From positions 124,001-188,000 of the forward strand of contig NZ_MAUE01000010.1 of the NCBI RefSeq assembly GCF_001702265.1: DNA of 64,000 bases. Reading direction: 5' to 3'. A model generated the notes under the pieces. The model ran no database searches, was not told the DNA's origin, and saw only the letters and a list, made by a program, of their open reading frames with translations. The stretch comes from Pseudomonas aylmerensis. Lineage in GTDB: Bacteria; Pseudomonadota; Gammaproteobacteria; Pseudomonadales; Pseudomonadaceae. Below are positions 11,894 through 21,138 of the stretch, in pieces; the first letter of the stretch is position 1, and every line of letters starts with the position of its first letter. Position numbers and translations under genes: made by a program.

Positions 11894-11934
11894 TGTTTCT
11901 GCAGCCCCCCCTACAACCCCTCCCCCACTGCAGT

Positions 11935-12006
11935 AGCCGGCTTGCCGGCGATGATGCCCGCAAGGACAGCGCCAGGCTCCAGGCTGCCATCGCCGGCAAG
12001 CCGACC
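11935..12006. repeat. REPIN, class C
   Basis: Two inverted REP-like copies with the core GGCTTGCCGGCGATG (11939-11953) and its complement (11988-12002) flank a 34-bp spacer. It lies between the 3' ends of gltA and actP. Confidence 0.75.
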
Positions 12007-12167
12007 CCTGCAATGGGTCGTGGCTGATCGTTCCCACGTTCTGCGGGGTAAATGCCTCACGTGACAGTCAGCCTCACCGTGCACAGGGGTGAAAACGGCC
12101 TCGCCAGGCAGTTTTATTGCTACAGGATTTGAGAAACAGTTTTGTCGTATCCGTTACCAATAAAAGC

Positions 12168-12205
12168 AAAAAAATGCCCCGATCTCACGACCGGGGCATT
12201 TTTTT
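12168..12205 (-). terminator. Bidirectional-looking terminator downstream of actP
   Basis: AAAAAAATGCCCCG (12168-12181) pairs perfectly with CGGGGCATTTTTTT (12192-12205). With A7 and T7 tracts it can act on either strand; it lies 17 bp beyond the actP stop, so its main job is probably ending the actP transcript. Confidence 0.9.
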
Positions 12206-12221
12206 GTAACAGCTACAGCGA

Positions 12222-13880
12222 TTAGTGGTTAACCGCCCCACTCGCTCCCAGGCCAGTCTGCGAACGCACAAACTGCGGGAAGTACAGCGCACGCTCTTTC
12301 TCTGCCGCCGCCGACTTGTCGGTGATGGAGAAGAACCAGATGCCCACGAACGCGATGATCATCGAGAACAGCGCCGGGTATTCGTACGGGAAGATGGCTT
12401 TTTCGTGGTGCAGGATCGAGACCCAGATGGTCGGGCCCAGGATCATCAGGCCAACCGCACTGACCAGGCCCAGCCAGCCGCCAATCATGGCGCCACGGGT
12501 GGTGAGGTTCTTCCAGTACATGGAAAGCAGCAGTACCGGGAAGTTACAGCTGGCGGCAATCGAGAACGCCAGGCCGACCATGAACGCGATGTTCTGGCTT
12601 TCGAACAGGATACCCAAGCCGATCGCCAATACAGCCAGGGCGATGGTGGTGATCTTCGACACGCGAATCTCATCCTTCTCGTTGGCCTTGCCTTTCTTGA
12701 TCACGCTGGCATACAGGTCATGGGACACCGCCGAGGCACCCGCCAGGGTCAAACCGGCAACCACTGCCAGGATGGTGGCAAACGCCACGGCCGAGATGAA
12801 GCCCAGGAAGATACTGCCACCCACCGCGTTGGCCAGGTGCACTGCCGCCATATTGTTACCGCCGAGCAAGGCGCCTGCAGCATCCTTGAACGCCGGGTTG
12901 GTGCTGACCAGCAGGATCGCGCCGAAGCCGATGATAAAGGTCAGGATATAGAAGTAACCGATGAAGCCTGTGGCATACAGCACGCTCTTACGCGCTTCCT
13001 TGGCGTCGCTTACAGTGAAGAAGCGCATCAGGATGTGCGGCAGGCCAGCGGTACCGAACATCAGCGCAAGCCCCAGCGAGAATGCCGAGATCGGGTCTTT
13101 GACCAAGCCGCCAGGGCTCATGATCGCCTCACCTTTAGGGTGAACCTTGATCGCTTCGGCGAACAGCGTGTTGAAGTCGAAGTTGACGTGCTTCATCACC
13201 ATCAGCGCCATGAACGAGGCACCGGACAGCAACAGTACGGCCTTGATGATCTGCACCCAAGTGGTCGCCAGCATGCCGCCGAACAGCACATACAGGCACA
13301 TCAGGATACCTACCAGGATCACGGCGACATGGTAGTCCAGGCCGAACAGCAGCTGGATCAGCTTGCCGGCACCGACCATCTGCGCGATCAGGTAGAACGC
13401 CACCACCACCAGCGAGCCACATGCCGACAGGCTGCGGATCTGGGTCTGGCCCAGGCGGTAGGACGCCACGTCGGCAAAGGTGTACTTGCCCAGGTTACGC
13501 AGGCGCTCGGCGATCAGGAACAGAATGATCGGCCAGCCCACCAGGAAGCCGATCGAGTAGATCAGGCCGTCGTAGCCGGAAGTGAACACCAGGGCGGAAA
13601 TACCCAGGAAAGACGCCGCCGACATATAGTCGCCGGCAATCGCCAGGCCATTCTGGAAGCCGGTGATCTTGCCGCCGGCCGCATAATAGTCGGCCGCCGA
13701 CTTGTTGCGCTTGGAAGCCCAGTAGGTGATGCACAGGGTGGCACCGACAAACGCGACAAACATCACGATGGCCGAGACGTTCAACGGTTGCTTGTGCACT
13801 TCACCGGTCAATGCGTCCGCCGCCCAAAGAGCAGGCGCAAACAGCGACGCGCCGAATATTGCCAGTAGACGCCGGATCAT
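12222..13880 (-). CDS. actP: Cation/acetate symporter
   Basis: Sodium:solute symporter family permease for acetate and other short carboxylates in the inner membrane. The 552 aa begin with a cleavable-looking signal ([16 protein letters not shown]) and have about 13 hydrophobic helices, including [25 protein letters not shown], characteristic of the SSS family near the first helices, and [18 protein letters not shown]. The gene overlaps the upstream DUF485 gene by 4 nt. It closely matches the E. coli ActP/YjcG layout in which a small membrane partner precedes the permease. Confidence 0.93.
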   Translation of the reverse strand: MIRRLLAIFGASLFAPALWAADALTGEVHKQPLNVSAIVMFVAFVGATLCITYWASKRNKSAADYYAAGGKITGFQNGLAIAGDYMSAASFLGISALVFTSGYDGLIYSIGFLVGWPIILFLIAERLRNLGKYTFADVASYRLGQTQIRSLSACGSLVVVAFYLIAQMVGAGKLIQLLFGLDYHVAVILVGILMCLYVLFGGMLATTWVQIIKAVLLLSGASFMALMVMKHVNFDFNTLFAEAIKVHPKGEAIMSPGGLVKDPISAFSLGLALMFGTAGLPHILMRFFTVSDAKEARKSVLYATGFIGYFYILTFIIGFGAILLVSTNPAFKDAAGALLGGNNMAAVHLANAVGGSIFLGFISAVAFATILAVVAGLTLAGASAVSHDLYASVIKKGKANEKDEIRVSKITTIALAVLAIGLGILFESQNIAFMVGLAFSIAASCNFPVLLLSMYWKNLTTRGAMIGGWLGLVSAVGLMILGPTIWVSILHHEKAIFPYEYPALFSMIIAFVGIWFFSITDKSAAAEKERALYFPQFVRSQTGLGASGAVNH

Positions 13881-14188
13881 TGCGCAGCCTCCTTGAGAAT
13901 CGCATTGTTCAGGTCGTCAAACTCGCCATTGGCCCGGCGCACGTAGATGCCGGTCAGGATAAAGGCAGACACAATCAGCCCGACGCCCAGGGGAATGCCC
14001 CAGGTAATCGACGAACCGGGGCTGAGCTTGGCCCCCAGCACTTGTGGCCCATAGGCAATCAACAGGATGAAAGCGGAGTAAAGCCCTAGCATGATCGCCG
14101 AGAGAATCCAGGCGAACCTTTCCCTTTTTCTGACCAGCTCCTTGAAACGCGGGCTGTTTTGAATCGAGAGGTAAATGCTGTCGTTCAT
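13877..14188 (-). CDS. DUF485 inner-membrane protein, partner of actP
   Basis: The 103-aa protein belongs to the DUF485 (YjcH) family: a basic N-terminal stretch [16 protein letters not shown] followed by two transmembrane helices (about 26-46 and 61-82). It always sits directly before actP, here with a 4-nt ATGA overlap, so it is probably an accessory of the permease; its biochemical role is not established. A ribosome-binding site GAGGAT lies 8 nt before the ATG. Confidence 0.88.
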   Translation of the reverse strand: MNDSIYLSIQNSPRFKELVRKRERFAWILSAIMLGLYSAFILLIAYGPQVLGAKLSPGSSITWGIPLGVGLIVSAFILTGIYVRRANGEFDDLNNAILKEAAQ

Positions 14189-14349
14189 TGTTTTTATCCT
14201 CGCAGCACAGCTTTTTTATTATTGGAACGTATCCACTGTATGCGGCTGCGGGACAGGTTCCAGACGACCTTAGTAGTAGAGCGAGATAGCAACTTCGCAA
14301 GTTTTTCAGTCAACAAATAAACAACAGCCTGAATGGCAGGCAAAAAAAT

Positions 14350-14437
14350 GTGGGAGCGGACTTGCTCGCGAATGCGGTACATCAGTCAATAAATGTGCTG
14401 ACTGACACACCGCATTCGCGAGCAAGCCCGCTCCCAC
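14350..14437. repeat. REPIN, class A
   Basis: Inverted pair of REP copies with core GGGAGCGGACTTGCTCGCGA on one arm and the complement on the other, separated by about 40 bp that itself has the symmetrical ATCAGTCAATAAATGTGCTGA. It fills most of the gap between betX and the actP operon. Confidence 0.85.
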
Positions 14438-14473
14438 ATCAGGCCTGCTGCGTCACTTCTACAGGGTTAACCC

Positions 14474-15325
14474 TTATTTACCCACCCACTCGGCCACCCG
14501 CTCAGGGTGCTTGGCGACCCAATCCTTGGCCGCTGCGTCAGGCTTGGCGCCCTCTTGAATCGCCAGCATGACTTCGCCGATTTCGTCCTTGGAGGCCCAC
14601 TGGAATTTCTTCAGGAAGGCTGCGACTTCCGGCGCTTTCTTCTCCAGGCCCTTGCTGCCGATGCTGTTGACGGTTTCAGCAGCACCATAAATCCCTTTTG
14701 GATCGTCCAGGAAACGCAGTTTCCACTTGGCGAACATCCAGTGTGGCACCCAACCGGTGACCGCAATGGATTCCTGTTTGTCTTCGGCACGGGTCAGCTC
14801 GGCGATCATCGCGGCGCCCGAACTGGCTTGCAGCTTGTAGTCCAGGCCATAGGCCTTGATCGCCTCGTCGGTCTTGAGCATCACGCCTGAGCCGGCGTCG
14901 ATGCCGACGATCTTGTTCTTGAAGGTGGTGTCGGTCTTGAGGTCTTCGATGGACTTGGCCTTGACGTACTCCGGTACGATCAGGCCGATCTTCGCATCCT
15001 TGAAGTTGGGGCCGTAGTCGACCACCTTGTCCTTGTTCTTGGCCCAGTACTCGCCGTGGGTCACGGGCAACCACGCGGAAAGCATGGCGTCGAGCTTGCC
15101 GGTGGCCACGCCCTGCCACATGATCCCGGTGGCGACGGCCTGCAGTTTCACGTCATAACCGAGCTTTTCCTTGATCACCTCTGCCGCCACGTGGGTGGTG
15201 GCAACGCTGTCCGACCAACCGTCCACGTAGCCGATGCTCAGGGTTTTGCTGTCGGCACTGGCCAGTGTGGAGCTCATCGCAACTACCAGCGTGGCAGCCG
15301 CGCCCAAGAGTCGTCGCATCTTCAT
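14474..15325 (-). CDS. betX: Betaine-type ABC transporter substrate-binding protein (orphan)
   Basis: Periplasmic OpuAC-family binding protein (283 aa) with signal peptide MKMRRLLGAAATLVVAMSST-LASA cleaved before DSK. Family features include SIGYVDGWSDSVATTHV, a central GVATGKLDAMLSAWLPVTHGEY, and VTGWVPHWMFAKWKLRFLDDP, which supply aromatic residues for quaternary-ammonium binding. No permease or ATPase gene is near. In pseudomonads BetX, encoded next to the actP genes, delivers glycine betaine to the CbcVW core encoded elsewhere; the location here fits. Start at 15325 is chosen over an upstream one because GGGGAAG precedes it and it yields a proper signal peptide. Confidence 0.75.
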   Translation of the reverse strand: MKMRRLLGAAATLVVAMSSTLASADSKTLSIGYVDGWSDSVATTHVAAEVIKEKLGYDVKLQAVATGIMWQGVATGKLDAMLSAWLPVTHGEYWAKNKDKVVDYGPNFKDAKIGLIVPEYVKAKSIEDLKTDTTFKNKIVGIDAGSGVMLKTDEAIKAYGLDYKLQASSGAAMIAELTRAEDKQESIAVTGWVPHWMFAKWKLRFLDDPKGIYGAAETVNSIGSKGLEKKAPEVAAFLKKFQWASKDEIGEVMLAIQEGAKPDAAAKDWVAKHPERVAEWVGK

Positions 15326-15657
15326 AGTACTTCCCCGAAAGTGCTGCGCCCGACGGATGCCGAGCGACGTCAACCTGTTGTTATGTGGTGCACCGCGCCC
15401 CCTTCACGCGCATCAATCACGGTAGTGCGCCGCCAGCGGAGAACTGACACTTCGATCATCAACCTGCCGGAACCTCGGACCTGCTCTGTCAGCGACCTCA
15501 TGCAAGCAAGAAACGACATCACATCGCCAGTAGGAAGTTTTGTAGGACTCGAACCCGGAATCCCGCCCGAACTTTGCATGTCAAAATTATGCAGCCCCAC
15601 TGGGACGGGGCAAATCCGGGTAAGATGCGCGCCTTTGCTCCTCCAGATAAGCCGACC
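15326..15657. other. Intergenic region between betX and the GH17 gene
   Basis: About 330 bp with divergent promoters expected. A TAAGAT hexamer at 15621-15626 could be the -10 element of the plus-strand gene. I see no REP, terminator or convincing small gene here. Confidence 0.4.
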
Positions 15658-17211
15658 ATGCCCGCGACCGCCCGCTTCCCTGCCCTGCCCTATTGCTTCG
15701 CCTTGATCCTCGGCCTGCTGGCCCTCGCTGGCTATTGGTACGGCCTCGGCCGCCCGGTCGTGCTGCCGGATGTCGCCAGCGCCAGCCACAAGCTGCAATG
15801 TGCATCCTACACGCCGTTCGACAAAGACCAATCGCCCTTCGACCAGCCGTTCAAGCTGCGTCCCGAGCGCATGGATGCCGACCTCGCCCTGCTGGCCACC
15901 CGCTTCGAATGCATCCGCACCTACTCCATGACCGGCCTGGAAGCCTTGCCGGAAATGGCGCGCAAGCATGGATTGAAGCTGATGGCCGGCGCCTGGGTCA
16001 GCAGTGACCCGGTTGCCACCGAAAAAGAAATCCACGCGTTGATCGCTGCCGCCAACGCCAACCCCGATGTAGTGACGTCGGTGATCGTCGGCAATGAAGC
16101 CCTGCTGCGCAAGGAGGTCACCGCCAAACAGCTGGTGACGCTGATCCATACCGTCAAAAGCCAGATCAAGCAGCCGGTCACCTACGCCGATGTCTGGGAG
16201 TTCTGGCTGCAACACCCGGAAATCGCCCCGGCGGTGGATTTCCTGACCATTCACTTGCTGCCCTACTGGGAAGATGATCCGTCTGGCATCGACCAGGCGC
16301 TCAAGCACGTGGGCGATGTACGCCAGACGTTCGGCAACAAGTTTGCCCCCAAGGACGTGTTGATCGGCGAGACCGGCTGGCCGAGCGAAGGCCGGCAGCG
16401 CGAAACGGCGGTGCCGAGCCGGGTCAATGAGGCCAAGTTCATGCGGGGTTTCGTCGCCATGGCTGAAGCCAATGGCTGGCATTACAACCTGATCGAAGCC
16501 TTTGACCAGCCGTGGAAGCGCGCGAGTGAAGGCGCCGTCGGCGGTTACTGGGGCCTGTTCGATGCCGATCGCCAGGACAAGGGCATCCTTGCCGGCCCGG
16601 TGACCAACGTGCCGTATTGGCCGCTGTGGCTGGGGGTGGGCGGGATTATCCTGCTGGGCACGCTGGCGCTCGGCGGTCGCGTGCGCAGCACCCGGGCCGC
16701 GTTTGCCCTGCCGCTGCTGGGCGCAGTGGCGGCCTGCTCCATCGGCACCTGGGCTGAACTGACCCGCGTGACCGCGCGTTTCAATGATGAGTGGGTATGG
16801 GCCGGGTTACTGGTCGCGCTGAACCTGCTGGTGCTGGCCCACGCTGCGCTGGCCTTGAGCGCTCGCGAAGGTTGGCGCGAGCGGGCGTTCAACTGGCTGG
16901 AGCAGCGCGCGGGCTGGCTGGTGGCAATCGCCGGCTTTGCTGGCGCCGTGATGATGCTGGCGCTGGTGTTCGACCCACGTTATCGCAGCTTCCCGAGTGC
17001 AGCGCTGGTATTGCCGGCCTTGGTGTACCTGGTACGCCCGGTGACCGGGCCACGCCGGGAGATTGCCCTGCTGACCTTCATCATCGGCGCCGGCATTGCG
17101 CCGCAGTTGTACCGTGAAGGGTTGTTGAACCAGCAGGCGTGGGGTTGGGCGGTGGTTAGCCTGCTCATGGTTGTAGCGTTGTGGCGCTGTCTGCGAGTGC
17201 GTAAGGCGTAA
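15658..17211 (+). CDS. Membrane-anchored GH17 glycoside hydrolase/transglycosylase (beta-glucan related)
   Basis: The 517-aa protein starts with an N-terminal membrane helix (about 12-30), continues with an extracytoplasmic GH17 domain (about 45-320), and ends with roughly seven hydrophobic helices (about 325-515). The GH17 acid/base is in VIVGNEALLRKE and the nucleophile in LIGETGWPSEGRQ, both intact. Proteins of this type are often annotated beta-(1,6)-glucan synthase in pseudomonads and could remodel periplasmic or exported beta-glucans. A frame extends 28 codons upstream, but the candidate -10 at 15621 argues for ATG at 15658. Specific substrate is unknown. Confidence 0.75.
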   Translation: MPATARFPALPYCFALILGLLALAGYWYGLGRPVVLPDVASASHKLQCASYTPFDKDQSPFDQPFKLRPERMDADLALLATRFECIRTYSMTGLEALPEMARKHGLKLMAGAWVSSDPVATEKEIHALIAAANANPDVVTSVIVGNEALLRKEVTAKQLVTLIHTVKSQIKQPVTYADVWEFWLQHPEIAPAVDFLTIHLLPYWEDDPSGIDQALKHVGDVRQTFGNKFAPKDVLIGETGWPSEGRQRETAVPSRVNEAKFMRGFVAMAEANGWHYNLIEAFDQPWKRASEGAVGGYWGLFDADRQDKGILAGPVTNVPYWPLWLGVGGIILLGTLALGGRVRSTRAAFALPLLGAVAACSIGTWAELTRVTARFNDEWVWAGLLVALNLLVLAHAALALSAREGWRERAFNWLEQRAGWLVAIAGFAGAVMMLALVFDPRYRSFPSAALVLPALVYLVRPVTGPRREIALLTFIIGAGIAPQLYREGLLNQQAWGWAVVSLLMVVALWRCLRVRKA

Positions 17212-17220
17212 CACCGCTTT

Positions 17221-17270
17221 CGCCGGTAAGCCAGTGCCTACACTCGATCGTAGGCGCTGGCTTGCCGGCG
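17221..17270. repeat. Compact REP-type inverted repeat (class C)
   Basis: CGCCGGTAAGCCAGTGCCTA (17221-17240) is nearly complementary to TAGGCGCTGGCTTGCCGGCG (17251-17270) around a 10-bp centre. It lies between the convergent ends of the GH17 gene and the next gene and could serve as a transcript end for both. Confidence 0.7.
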
Positions 17271-17281
17271 ATAGCGCCTAT

Positions 17282-17650
17282 TCAGACGGCCCTGTTCTTG
17301 CGCACCAACCGCAACCCCGCGATCACCACCGCAAACACCGCGAAGGTGGTGTTGTACAACGCCAGCGCCGGCAGGCCGAACACCAGCCCCAACACCGCCA
17401 ATCCCCACCCCGCACGGCCCGGCACGAAAAACGCGAGCACCGACGTCACCAGTGCCGCCCAGCCCAACACCTTGAAGTGAATCATCAAGCCCAGGTTCGA
17501 ACGCACCTGGCATTCCCAGCGGCTGGCCTCATCCGCGCAGATGCCGACCCACTGGCCATCCTCCATGAAGCCATAACGCGCGGCATAGCTGGCAGCCAGC
17601 CACAACGGCAAGGCGATAAGCAGCAAAATCAACGGCAAGCGGCGAGACAT
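17282..17650 (-). CDS. Small integral membrane protein, unknown function
   Basis: The 122-aa protein has an N-terminal hydrophobic segment (PLILLLIALPLWLAASYAA), a short polar part with two Cys (ICADEASRWECQ, possibly a periplasmic disulfide), then three close hydrophobic helices and a basic tail GLRLVRKNRAV. I do not recognise a family. The start has GGAGTG as ribosome-binding site. It is a single gene, convergent with the GH17 gene and divergent from the next gene, so no operon context helps. Confidence 0.7.
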   Translation of the reverse strand: MSRRLPLILLLIALPLWLAASYAARYGFMEDGQWVGICADEASRWECQVRSNLGLMIHFKVLGWAALVTSVLAFFVPGRAGWGLAVLGLVFGLPALALYNTTFAVFAVVIAGLRLVRKNRAV

Positions 17651-17885
17651 GGAGCACTCCGATAGGCAAAAACGGCGCTCAGCTTAATGCGCCGGCGGCC
17701 GTTAGCAAGGTGTGTACGCAGATAACTGTTCAACAAAGCGTGCCAAAGTGTATCGTCTGGCTACTATTACCCCGATTCCGACGTTTTTTTCCGACTTTTC
17801 GTGCCGAGGGCTGGCACTTCGGTGGCAACGCGGTGGTCATAGCCTGCGAACTTCATTCAGCACGTTTCCTCTTAGGGATAAAGTC

Positions 17886-19184
17886 ATGCTCCGTTCCTTG
17901 CGCTGTGCTGCCTTGCTGGGCAGCCTTTTTTTGAGTGCGTCAGCACTGGCCGTCGATATCGACCAAGCCAGCTATGGCTACCCTTTGACCAACCCGTTCG
18001 AAGCGACCATCGCGACCACACCGCCTGACCTGCGGCCCAAATTGCCGAGCGACGACGAGATCAACCAGTCCGACTACACCCTGAACATGCGCCCCGAGCG
18101 CGAATTCAGCCTGCCGGACAACTTCTGGGCGGTTAAGAAGCTGACTTACCGCATCGCCAAGCAGGACCGTGCCGCCCCGCTGATCTTCCTGATCGCCGGT
18201 ACCGGTGCGCGGTTTGACAGCAGCATCAACGAATACCTGAAAAAACTCTATTACCAGGCCGGCTACCACGTGGTGCAACTGTCGTCGCCGACCAGCTTCG
18301 ATTTCATCGCCTCGGCTTCGCGCTTCGCCACCCCAGGCATCAGCCAGGAAGACGCCGAAGACATGTACCGCGTGATGCAGGCCGTGCGTGCACAGAATGC
18401 CTCGCTGCCGGTGACCGACTTCTATCTCACCGGCTACAGCCTCGGTGCCCTGGATGCGGCCTTTGTCAGCAAGCTCGACGAGACCCGCCGCAGCTTCAAC
18501 TTCAAGAAAGTGCTGCTGCTCAACCCGCCGGTCAACCTCTACACCTCGATCACCAACCTCGACAAACTGGTCCAGACCGAGGTCAAGGGCATCAACAACA
18601 CCACCACGTTCTATGAGCTGGTGTTGAACAAGCTCACCCGCTACTTCCAGCAAAAGGGCTATATCGACCTCAATGACGCCCTGCTCTACGACTTCCAGAA
18701 CTCCAAGCAGCACCTGACCAACGAACAGATGGCCATGCTGATCGGCACCTCCTTCCGCTTCTCGGCCGCCGACATTGCCTTCACTTCGGACCTGATCAAC
18801 CGCCGTGGCCTGATCATCCCGCCGAAATACCCGATCACCGAAGGCACCAGCCTCACGCCGTTCCTCAAGCGTGCGCTGCAATGCGATTTCGACTGCTACC
18901 TGACCGAGCAGGTCATCCCGATGTGGCGCGCCCGTTCCGATGGCGGCAGCCTGCTGCAACTGGTTGACCAGGTCAGCCTGTATGCACTCAAGGATTACCT
19001 GCACAACAGCCCGAAAATCGCCGTCATGCACAACGCCGACGATGTGATCCTGGGCCCCGGCGACCTCGGTTTCCTGCGTACAACCTTCGGCGATCGCTTG
19101 ACCGTCTACCCGCTGGGCGGCCACTGCGGCAACCTCAATTACCGCGTCAACGCCGACGCCATGCTGGAGTTCTTCCGTGGCTAA
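17886..19184 (+). CDS. Exported alpha/beta-hydrolase-fold protein, first gene with mlaA
   Basis: The 432-aa protein carries a signal peptide (MLRSLRCAALLGSLFLSASALA-VDI) and a Ser-hydrolase-like core: FLIAGTGARFDSS as the oxyanion-loop strand, the nucleophile elbow TGYSLGALDA (GxSxG), and downstream NADDVILGPGDLG and GGHCGNLNY as likely acid and His of a triad. The frame extends 58 codons upstream, but ATG at 17886 gives a clean signal peptide and follows GGGATAAAG. Its stop overlaps the mlaA start by 8 nt, so it is translationally coupled to a phospholipid-trafficking gene. A lipase or acyl-hydrolase role at the outer membrane is inference. Confidence 0.72.
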   Translation: MLRSLRCAALLGSLFLSASALAVDIDQASYGYPLTNPFEATIATTPPDLRPKLPSDDEINQSDYTLNMRPEREFSLPDNFWAVKKLTYRIAKQDRAAPLIFLIAGTGARFDSSINEYLKKLYYQAGYHVVQLSSPTSFDFIASASRFATPGISQEDAEDMYRVMQAVRAQNASLPVTDFYLTGYSLGALDAAFVSKLDETRRSFNFKKVLLLNPPVNLYTSITNLDKLVQTEVKGINNTTTFYELVLNKLTRYFQQKGYIDLNDALLYDFQNSKQHLTNEQMAMLIGTSFRFSAADIAFTSDLINRRGLIIPPKYPITEGTSLTPFLKRALQCDFDCYLTEQVIPMWRARSDGGSLLQLVDQVSLYALKDYLHNSPKIAVMHNADDVILGPGDLGFLRTTFGDRLTVYPLGGHCGNLNYRVNADAMLEFFRG

Positions 19185-19965
19185 ATATCTTCTGCTGCTT
19201 GCCGCCTTGATGTGCGCAGGCGTGGCCAACGCCGACAACAGCAAGGCCCATGCGCCTACCGTGGTGGGCTCCGATGGCTTCAAAGAACCGCTGACCAAGC
19301 TCAAGTTCAACCCCGGCCTGGACCAACGCGAGTTCGAGCGTTCGTCGCTGACCGCGCTCAACGTCTACGACCCGCTGGAGTCGTGGAACCGCCGCGTGTA
19401 CCACTTCAACTACCGCTTCGACCAATGGGTGTTCCTGCCGGTGGTCGATGGTTACCGCTACGTCACCCCGAGCTTCCTGCGCACCGGCGTGAGCAATTTC
19501 TTCAACAACCTGGGAGACGTGCCCAACCTGTTGAACAGCCTGCTGCAGCTCAAGGGCCACCGCTCCCTGGAAACCACCGGGCGCCTGCTGCTCAACACCA
19601 CCATCGGCATCGCCGGCCTGTGGGACCCGGCCACCGCCATGGGCCTGCCGCGCCAGAGCGAAGACTTCGGCCAGACCCTGGGCTTCTATGGCGTGCCAGG
19701 CGGCGCGTACCTGGTCCTGCCGATCTTCGGCCCGTCGAACCTGCGTGACACCACGGGCTTGCTGGTCGATTACGGCGCGGAGACCGAGATCAACTTCCTC
19801 AACGTGTCCAAAGTCAGCGAAAACCACCCGGAAATCTGGGCCCTGCGCGCGGTCGACAAGCGCTACCAGACCAGCTTCCGCTATGGGCAGATGAACTCAC
19901 CGTTCGAGTATGAAAAGGTGCGGTATATCTATACCGAGTCGCGCAAGTTGCAGATTGCGGAGTAG
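19177..19965 (+). CDS. mlaA: MlaA/VacJ family outer-membrane lipid-asymmetry protein
   Basis: MlaA removes phospholipids from the outer leaflet of the outer membrane and hands them to MlaC. The 262 aa show the family core NVYDPLESWNRRVYHFNYRFDQW, GVSNFFNNLGDVPNLLNSLLQ, GRLLLNTTIGIAGLWDPA and the conserved FGQTLGFYGVPGGAYLVLPIFGPS. Oddly, the N-terminus MAKYLLLLAALMCAGVANA lacks a canonical lipobox: the only Cys has Met at -1, and cleavage by signal peptidase I after ANA looks more natural. The remaining mla genes are not in the window. Confidence 0.92.
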   Translation: MAKYLLLLAALMCAGVANADNSKAHAPTVVGSDGFKEPLTKLKFNPGLDQREFERSSLTALNVYDPLESWNRRVYHFNYRFDQWVFLPVVDGYRYVTPSFLRTGVSNFFNNLGDVPNLLNSLLQLKGHRSLETTGRLLLNTTIGIAGLWDPATAMGLPRQSEDFGQTLGFYGVPGGAYLVLPIFGPSNLRDTTGLLVDYGAETEINFLNVSKVSENHPEIWALRAVDKRYQTSFRYGQMNSPFEYEKVRYIYTESRKLQIAE

Positions 19966-19976
19966 TAACCGCCGAC

Positions 19977-20009
19977 AAAAAAAGGCCATTCGAATGAATG
20001 GCCTTTTTT
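19977..20009 (+). terminator. Rho-independent terminator after mlaA
   Basis: A GGCCATTC-GAAT-GAATGGCC stem (19984-20003) is flanked by A7 and T6 runs, 20 bp past the mlaA stop. It ends the hydrolase-mlaA transcript and could also act on the other strand. Confidence 0.9.
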
Positions 20010-20100
20010 ATTGCGCTGATTTTGCTGACTCAGCTAACACTGTGACCAGGAGGCACACCTGCCGCCTGGAACAGTAGGATTAAGCTTGAACACCCGTGAA

Positions 20101-21006
<906 letters not shown>

Positions 21007-21083
21007 TGGGGGACTTCCTGCCGTGAGAATGCCGCGAATATAACGCGGATCACAGCCGATCTGCTGTTGATCTTGCTCACCGG

Positions 21084-21135
21084 GTGGGAGCTGGCTGCCG
21101 GCGATGGCGGTCTCCCCGCCTGCGTGATGAGCGGG
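21084..21135. repeat. Solitary degenerate REP and GC hairpin after opmB
   Basis: A single REP-like sequence (GTGGGAGCTGGCTGCCGGCG, 21084-21103) is followed by a CCCCGC / GCGGGG stem (about 21114-21135) just beyond the opmB stop. There is no T run, so it is a poor intrinsic terminator. Confidence 0.45.
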
Positions 21136-21138
21136 GCA

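Noticed and set aside
14189..14345. Sigma54 (-24/-12) promoter for the DUF485-actP operon
   Set aside because: The nearest candidate lacks a TTGC at -12 and a proper GG-N10-GC spacing.
15540..15600. Possible tRNA-like sequence (GACTCGAACCCGGA)
   Set aside because: Only a short resemblance to a T-loop; no acceptor stem or cloverleaf can be drawn around it.
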